In this document: positions 12,886-13,231 of the stretch, piece after piece
How positions within the stretch are numbered: the stretch's first letter is position 1
Layout: the number at the start of each line of letters is the position of its first letter
Source: Hyphomicrobiales bacterium
GTDB lineage: Bacteria; Pseudomonadota; Alphaproteobacteria; Rhizobiales; Aestuariivirgaceae
Length of the DNA: 13,231 nucleotides
Reading direction: 5' to 3'
Assembly: GCA_027067085.1 (NCBI GenBank)
Contig: JAMOMM010000172.1
Span: 1-13,231, forward strand
Translations under genes and position numbers: made by a program
The notes under the pieces: model-generated
Told to the model about the DNA's origin: nothing
The model's input: only the letters and a program-made list of their open reading frames with translations
Databases searched by the model: none

Positions 12886-13231
12886 TTAAACCTTCGCCAA
12901 GCGATGAAACTCTAATATCCCATCGAACTCTTTACGGCGCTTGAGGCGACGGGCAGCAGCATCGTCATCGCCACCCCACAACTCCAAATTCCAATCTTCA
13001 TCTAAATGCGCGGCATTCCACACTTCATCATCACTAAATGCGCCTTCACAGGCGGCAATAGCCAATAGACCAGAGCCTAGTAAAGTTGTTAGATTATGGA
13101 TTGCTGTCAGCTCGTTAGCTGTTTTTTCCTCGGTCAGCATTTTGTGTAATGCCCCAAGCGTTGCATCTGGTTGCGTGGCATAAATAATTCCAGCAACACA
13201 AACAAACGTCAGACCATGCGCATCGTTTGCC
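12886..13231 (-). CDS. ATP12-family F1-ATPase assembly chaperone, N-terminal part outside the window
   Basis: ATP12 (ATPAF2 in mitochondria) helps the alpha subunit of the F1 ATPase assemble; alphaproteobacteria carry the bacterial relative. The frame is open from the window's right edge to TAA at 12886, so about 114 C-terminal residues of a protein normally about 250 long are seen. Recognition rests on the C-terminal core: a helix HNLTTLLGSGLLAIAACEG, FSDDEVWNAAHLDEDWNLELWG and the basic tail DDDAAARRLKRRKEF, which follow the family pattern of TxLxGSxLLALA, EExWxAAHxDEDW and AARR. An internal ATG at 13140 is not the start, since family-like sequence continues upstream of it. The gene is co-directional with pccB, 243 nt upstream of it, with the palindrome pair between them. 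Confidence 0.85.
   Translation of the reverse strand, partial: ANDAHGLTFVCVAGIIYATQPDATLGALHKMLTEEKTANELTAIHNLTTLLGSGLLAIAACEGAFSDDEVWNAAHLDEDWNLELWGGDDDAAARRLKRRKEFDGILEFHRLAKV

Noticed and set aside
12668..12889. 73-residue plus-strand frame upstream of pccB
   Set aside because: It runs through the palindrome pair and the pccB upstream palindrome, with no ribosome binding site; more likely regulatory DNA.

Overview
This window reads as a low-to-mid GC alphaproteobacterial chromosome, probably Hyphomicrobiales-like. I base this on an ATP12-family F1-ATPase assembly protein, a class III cyclase with the N-terminal region typical of this group, a two-subunit propionyl-CoA carboxylase, a zinc-knuckle-less methionyl-tRNA synthetase and a pair of palindromic units like those scattered through alphaproteobacterial intergenic DNA. 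The genus cannot be fixed by eye. No phage, insertion sequence, CRISPR array or other clear mobile element is visible.

Layout. At 1-1382 (minus) lies metG, cut by the window edge. At 1383-1701 is a non-coding stretch that can fold into a multi-branched RNA, followed by tRNA-Leu(GAG) on the minus strand with its own promoter. lipB (plus, 1946-2650) converges with a compact minus-strand operon of three small exported paralogues of unknown function (2654-3996). At 3997-4247 is a non-coding stretch with a strong, apparently orphan terminator and nested inverted repeats, a candidate small RNA. At 4248-7138 (minus) pccA, the biotin carboxylase/biotin carrier subunit of propionyl-CoA carboxylase, is followed after 5 nt by a DyP-type peroxidase. 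Divergent from pccA are a class III nucleotide cyclase and rimO (plus, 7320-10011). rimO ends tail-to-tail, with overlapping stop codons, against a 330-residue protein of unknown function built from an internal duplication (minus, 10008-11000). Upstream of that is pccB (minus, 11110-12642), then a pair of inverted palindromes, then the C-terminal part of an ATP12-family gene (minus, to the window edge).

How the genes fit together. pccA and pccB encode the two subunits of one enzyme making methylmalonyl-CoA, but they are separated here by about 4 kb that includes an opposite-strand cyclase-rimO pair. The remaining recognised genes are housekeeping: tRNA charging (metG, tRNA-Leu), lipoylation (lipB), ribosomal protein S12 modification (rimO) and ATP synthase assembly (ATP12). 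The least explained parts are the exported paralogue triplet, the duplicated helical protein beside pccB, the two folded non-coding stretches, and the cyclase whose two purine-selecting positions are both serine.
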